From contig JAMOPC010000095.1 in the NCBI GenBank assembly GCA_027064845.1, positions 1 through 17,295 on the forward strand: DNA of 17,295 nt. The letters run 5' to 3'. Under the pieces are notes generated by a model that was not told where the DNA came from, made no database searches, and saw only the letters and a program-made list of their open reading frames with translations. Of the stretch, positions 13,996 to 17,295 are shown one piece after another. Position 1 is the stretch's first letter; the number at the start of each line of letters is the position of its first letter. Made by a program: the position numbers and the translations under genes. This stretch comes from Desulfurococcales archaeon. GTDB lineage: Archaea > Thermoproteota > Thermoprotei_A > Sulfolobales > Desulfurococcaceae.

Positions 13996-14871
13996 TTATT
14001 TTATTGGTTCTGTTATGCCCCATGCTTTTATGTCTACTTGTTTTCCATGGAGTTTTGATAAGAGTTTCTCTATGTCTTCTTTGGTTCCTTTTATTTCTTC
14101 GTTATCGATGAACCCGTAGAAGGCAATAATTTCTCCTTCTCTGGTAATGTATGTATATACTTCCGTGTTAGGTCCTCTAATGCTGATCATTAGAGTTTTG
14201 TACTCTTCCTTTATGTTAGGTTTTATGTTATTTATTATTTCATTGAATAGTTCTGTTTTTTCTTCTATTTTCTTACTAATTCTCTTTATGTAACGTGCTT
14301 TAAGAAGTAATGATGCTATATGAATAGGGTCGAAGAGCTTCTCTAATTCCTCGATAGGTGTTTCTTTTCTAATTTCTACGGACGGTTTTGTTCGTATTAT
14401 TAAGGGTTTAGTCTCAGAAATTTCTCTAGTTATAGTTGGCTTCTTAATTAATTGTGGTTGTATTGTTCTAGCTGATATTCTTAAATATCTCCCTATCGAG
14501 TCACCTAGATACTTCATAGCTTTCTTACAATATTTCTCATTAACAGATTTACAAGCAAACGATACCTCGACTCGAGTAAAAGGAAACATTTCAACTAGCT
14601 TAATATTAATAGTCATTTCACCATTTTCACTAACAATGTACATATAGATGGTGTTTTCATCAATTTGCCTAACAGTAATCACAAATACTTCTTTGGTACT
14701 TCTTAAAAAACTCTTCCAAATAACTTCAACAATATATCTATTATCAGACTTCTCAACAATATTTGCACCTGGAATATTTTTAACAAATGAATCAATGTCT
14801 ATTAAGAGTTCTCTAATAATGTCTTTATTTAAAGAAATATCAAAAGTCCTGGTCTCACTAACTAGTACCAA
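13996..14871 (-). CDS. Probable SRPBCC/CoxG-like protein with an unknown C-terminal domain
   Basis: A 291-residue protein with no catalytic signature that I recognise. Residues 1 to about 140 resemble the helix-grip SRPBCC fold: an initial strand with RTFDISLNKD, a helix ending in FVKNIPGANIVEK (compare the IPGA of CoxG-type proteins), alternating strands, and a long C-terminal helix. A basic, proline-containing linker (about 140-170) leads to a helical and then mixed domain (about 175-291) that I cannot assign. The start is TTG 14871, supported by GGTGGG (14878-14883) 6 nt upstream; no better start is in frame. It is separated by 137 bases from the KH-protein gene and lies 60 bases upstream of tRNA-Trp. 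There is no signal peptide or membrane segment. Confidence 0.6.
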   Translation of the reverse strand: MVLVSETRTFDISLNKDIIRELLIDIDSFVKNIPGANIVEKSDNRYIVEVIWKSFLRSTKEVFVITVRQIDENTIYMYIVSENGEMTINIKLVEMFPFTRVEVSFACKSVNEKYCKKAMKYLGDSIGRYLRISARTIQPQLIKKPTITREISETKPLIIRTKPSVEIRKETPIEELEKLFDPIHIASLLLKARYIKRISKKIEEKTELFNEIINNIKPNIKEEYKTLMISIRGPNTEVYTYITREGEIIAFYGFIDNEEIKGTKEDIEKLLSKLHGKQVDIKAWGITEPIK

Positions 14872-15008
14872 TTTATTCCCACCAACATATTCAAAGATAG
14901 ATATGTGGGAAGCAAACTACATATTAACTTATACATACTAGATGAAATAAATATATAATCGATCCAGTTTAAATTAGCTTCTTTAAAGTAGAACATGAAT
15001 AAAAGATA
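14872..15008 (-). promoter_or_regulatory. Intergenic region upstream of the SRPBCC-like gene
   Basis: This 137-base AT-rich gap probably contains the promoter of the downstream minus-strand gene. TATA-like candidates on that strand are GATTATATATTTA (about 14945-14960) and TATAAGTTAATATG (about 14921-14935); the latter is better placed for the TTG start at 14871. No RNA gene or small reading frame was recognised. Confidence 0.3.
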
Positions 15009-15611
15009 TTATATCTTCTCCTTCCATAACTGACGCATTTTCCTACGTTTTTCTAAAAACGTTTCCCGTTCAATATACCTATATACAGTACCGTGTCTTC
15101 GTCCTTCAATTAATAACTCTATAGCGTTTTTAGCTATGTTCGCTGATTCAAAATCCCCTATTATAGCAACATAATGTTTATAGATAGAAATATATGTTCC
15201 AGTCATTTCTTCAATAATCCTTCTAGTTTTCCCGCCCTCTCCAATTATTCTACCCTTAACACGTTGTAAATGGTTAGGTTTATCACCAACATACTGCTTT
15301 AAGTCTATTACTAAAAGCACTTGATCTTCATCTAGTAATCTAAATGCTCTTTCGGGACTAAAACCATAAGCAATAGCTCTTACAACATCACGTGCCTTCA
15401 TTAACTCTAAAGCAGTTGTATTAGGTGTTGCTGGTTCAATTATAACGGTCCCTGTAGTTGAATCTACCGTGATAATTGTACGTGTTCTCCTCATTAATTC
15501 ATCCTTAATTTTCCCCTCATGACCTATAAGTACACCTATTCTATCAAGTGGTACTTTCTCATATAACCTAGTAACACCCATTGTTAACTTGCCTTTTTGT
15601 TCTTCAGACAA
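15009..15611 (-). CDS. KH-domain rRNA-processing protein (Dim2/Pno1/Krr1 homologue)
   Basis: A two-KH-domain protein of 200 aa related to Dim2/Pno1, which in eukaryotes binds the 3' end of small-subunit rRNA during maturation and in archaea has been linked to the same rRNA region and to aIF2. KH1 has GHEG (30-33) in IGVLIGHEGKIKDEL; KH2 has GEGG (124-127) in GRIIGEGGKTRRIIEE; the C-terminus is strongly basic. The start is TTG 15611, fixed by the near-perfect GGAGGAG (15620-15626) 8 nt upstream; the next candidate, ATG at residue 11, lacks such a site. It overlaps the end of the RIO1 gene by 28 bases, with its ribosome-binding site inside that gene. Confidence 0.92.
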   Translation of the reverse strand: MSEEQKGKLTMGVTRLYEKVPLDRIGVLIGHEGKIKDELMRRTRTIITVDSTTGTVIIEPATPNTTALELMKARDVVRAIAYGFSPERAFRLLDEDQVLLVIDLKQYVGDKPNHLQRVKGRIIGEGGKTRRIIEEMTGTYISIYKHYVAIIGDFESANIAKNAIELLIEGRRHGTVYRYIERETFLEKRRKMRQLWKEKI

Positions 15612-16393
15612 TGCTCAAGCTCCTCCAATAATTCATTTTCAGAAATTATGTTTTCCAGTTTTACTTCATGTTTAAAGAACCTATTAATATTCTTTATATC
15701 TCTAATCAAAAACTCACGAGCATTCGGATGATCTATATGAACAGCTTGACTAACATCTATAATTACTATGTCAAGTCCTGGCTTAACCATTATATTATAC
15801 TCTGATAGGTCTCCGTGAACAAGATTTGCTTTGCACACGATTTTAAAGATCTCATTAATTATTAGCCTATATATTTTCTCTAATTCTAGGATATCCAATT
15901 CATTATAGACTTCGTGAAGCAAGGGATATCTTTTCATATCTTCACCGATAAACTCCATAACTAACACATTGTTTAAAAACGTAATAGGTTTAGGAACTTT
16001 TACACCAGAGTTATATAATCTTTTCAGATTCCTAAACTCTTTTCTAGTCCAGGCATAAATTAATGATCTCGTATCACTGATCTTTACATTTTCAAAACGT
16101 GGATCACCAATTATATATTTTAATATACCTTTTCTAAAAACAGCTGTTGACGTAAGATAGATTTTTACTGCTAAGGGGTTATTTCGCCAATCGAATCCCA
16201 AATATACTCTTGATTCCTTTCCCGCACTTATAACGCCATTCATTCTTTTAATTATCTTTTTACGCATGAGAGAAAGAAGTGTATATAATGTCTTAGTATC
16301 AAAAACCTCCTCAACTGTTTCGAATAAATCTTTATCCTTATACCTTTTTAGATCCCTTTTCCTAATTAATGGTTCGTAATCATCAATAATCAT
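15584..16393 (-). CDS. rio1: RIO1-type serine/threonine protein kinase
   Basis: This atypical kinase/ATPase functions in final maturation of the small ribosomal subunit. The nucleotide loop is ISAGKESRVYLG (55-66), the ATP-binding lysine is Lys77 (AVKIY), the catalytic loop is LVHGDLSEYN with Asp195 and Asn200, and the metal-binding Asp213 is in IIDVSQAV, the RIO1-type signature. Product 269 aa, normal for an archaeal RIO1. ATG 16393 is preceded by GTGAG (16399-16403), and its first bases overlap the aIF1A stop as ATGA, so translation is coupled. Downstream it overlaps the Dim2-like gene, whose eukaryotic counterpart works in the same pre-40S particle. Confidence 0.95.
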   Translation of the reverse strand: MIIDDYEPLIRKRDLKRYKDKDLFETVEEVFDTKTLYTLLSLMRKKIIKRMNGVISAGKESRVYLGFDWRNNPLAVKIYLTSTAVFRKGILKYIIGDPRFENVKISDTRSLIYAWTRKEFRNLKRLYNSGVKVPKPITFLNNVLVMEFIGEDMKRYPLLHEVYNELDILELEKIYRLIINEIFKIVCKANLVHGDLSEYNIMVKPGLDIVIIDVSQAVHIDHPNAREFLIRDIKNINRFFKHEVKLENIISENELLEELEHCLKNKKAS

Positions 16394-16728
16394 ATGTACT
16401 CACTTAACGCGTCTAAGAACTCCCTCGGCAACACGCCTTTCTCGATCAATTTGACTACCTCGCCACGACTATACTTGTGTATAACTTCTCCTCTTTCAGG
16501 GGAAAAGTCCCAGATCGCAACAAGTACTATGTCACCTTCATTCATCCATACACGTCTACGCATTTTTCCAGGGATTCTGACTTTTCTATCCATACCATCT
16601 AAACACTTCACAACCATATAGTCACCGCCTAAATGCCTTATAATTCCACAAATTACTGTTCCCTCTGTAGGCAATGGCGGTTCCTTACTTGACTCTTCAA
16701 ATCCTCTTCTTTTCTTTTTCTTAGCCAT
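16390..16728 (-). CDS. eif1A: Translation initiation factor 1A (aIF1A)
   Basis: This OB-fold factor binds the A site of the small ribosomal subunit during initiation. The basic N-terminus MAKKKKRRG precedes an OB fold (about 20-90) with the family core CLDGMDRKVRIPGKMRRRVWMNEGDIVLV and IWDFSPERGEVIHKY. Product 112 aa, as expected. ATG 16728 follows GGTGGT (16732-16737). The stop overlaps the RIO1 start by four bases. The 34-base gap to the NMD3-like gene suggests one transcript. Confidence 0.96.
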   Translation of the reverse strand: MAKKKKRRGFEESSKEPPLPTEGTVICGIIRHLGGDYMVVKCLDGMDRKVRIPGKMRRRVWMNEGDIVLVAIWDFSPERGEVIHKYSRGEVVKLIEKGVLPREFLDALSEYI

Positions 16729-16762
16729 GCTACCACCATTATTTTCTTATTTAGCTAAACCA

Positions 16763-17295
16763 TTATTCATACTTGACTACATAGTCTTTATCTTTTACCC
16801 TTACAAACCTAACCTTGTCTCCTTCCTTTATATTAGCAAGATATTTTGTTAACGGATATTCTTTCATTTCACCCGTTTCATCGTTAAGAAGATATATTGT
16901 GCTCTTATCCTTTGCTATAACACTATATATCTTTCCATAACTCATGTATCCGGGCCTAGATAGTTCTCCTCTCCAATAAGCATCATATCTTACATGCTCA
17001 ACTTGACCGTCATCTAATAACTCCACGTCAACACCAGTTGATTTTATATTTCTTATAACACCCGGTTTTCCACGATATTCTACTAAGTCCCCGATCTTTA
17101 ATGAAGGAAACCTCACAGATAGCGTTGTTATTCCAGTCCACTTTCCTTTATCGGGGTTATATTTTGTTGGCTTAAATGACTCAGTTATTTTTGCTCCTTT
17201 CACCCTATTCAAAATAGTTGAAAATCTCTTAGCCGCAACACTTGAAATAAATTTTATATCATACCCATACTTATTTTCTTTAATTTCCACCACCT
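16763..17295 (-). CDS. NMD3-like protein, C-terminal part (5' end outside window)
   Basis: The frame runs open to the window edge, so the N-terminus (which carries the zinc-binding cysteine pairs in NMD3 proteins) is not seen. The visible 176 residues start with YGYDIKFISSVAAKRFSTIL, resembling the NMD3 segment in which the protein inspects ribosomal components, followed by an SH3/OB-like beta domain (LKIGDLVEYRGKPGVIRNI) and a terminal beta domain (GDKVRFVRVKDKDYVV). NMD3 is the large-subunit export adaptor in eukaryotes; the archaeal protein is thought to bind ribosomal subunits. The assignment rests on this segment and on the ribosome-maturation neighbours, not on the missing cysteines. 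GTG codons at 17293 and 17290 are probably internal valines. Confidence 0.68.
   Translation of the reverse strand, partial: VVEIKENKYGYDIKFISSVAAKRFSTILNRVKGAKITESFKPTKYNPDKGKWTGITTLSVRFPSLKIGDLVEYRGKPGVIRNIKSTGVDVELLDDGQVEHVRYDAYWRGELSRPGYMSYGKIYSVIAKDKSTIYLLNDETGEMKEYPLTKYLANIKEGDKVRFVRVKDKDYVVKYE

Overview
The window is an AT-rich, densely packed archaeal segment. Reverse gyrase (a hallmark of hyperthermophiles), aIF5A, aIF1A, RIO1 and a Dim2/Pno1-type KH protein, intron-containing tRNAs with bulge-helix-bulge splice motifs, and Shine-Dalgarno sites before ATG, GTG and TTG starts all fit a hyperthermophilic crenarchaeon. The overall look resembles Desulfurococcales such as Staphylothermus, but the genus is an inference.

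Layout. Bases 1-3571 (+): the topoisomerase part of reverse gyrase (5' end outside the window), overlapped by a nitrilase-fold protein lacking two of its three catalytic residues, which is overlapped by a small protein of unknown function. Bases 3568-9222 (-): reading along the minus strand, gcvPA, gcvPB, a dihydrolipoamide dehydrogenase (L protein), aIF5A and a small-molecule or RNA methyltransferase, spaced closely enough for shared transcripts. Bases 9336-10448 (+): gcvT, divergent from gcvPA. Bases 10456-11565/11580 (-): an AcoX/NAD-kinase-like protein. Bases 11636-13455 (+): glyA and gcvH. Together gcvPA, gcvPB, gcvT, gcvH, L protein and SHMT form a full glycine cleavage/serine synthesis module in about 9 kb.

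Bases 13456-13995 hold no protein gene but are the most information-dense part. There is a tRNA-Val(GAC) with a 23-nt intron and a tRNA-Trp(CCA) with two introns: 23 nt at position 30/31, inside the anticodon stem, and 58 nt at 37/38. The larger Trp intron carries box C/D-like elements and a 10-nt guide whose D' box register points at nucleotide C39 of its own tRNA. A perfect 37-bp copy of the middle of this intron lies just downstream of tRNA-Val.

Bases 13996-17295 (-): in transcription order, an NMD3-like C-terminal fragment, aIF1A, RIO1 kinase and a KH-domain Dim2/Pno1 homologue, overlapping or tightly spaced as in a ribosome-maturation operon, then a separate protein with a probable SRPBCC/CoxG-like N-terminal domain.

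No CRISPR array, insertion sequence or integrase was seen. Assignments rest on motif recognition by eye.
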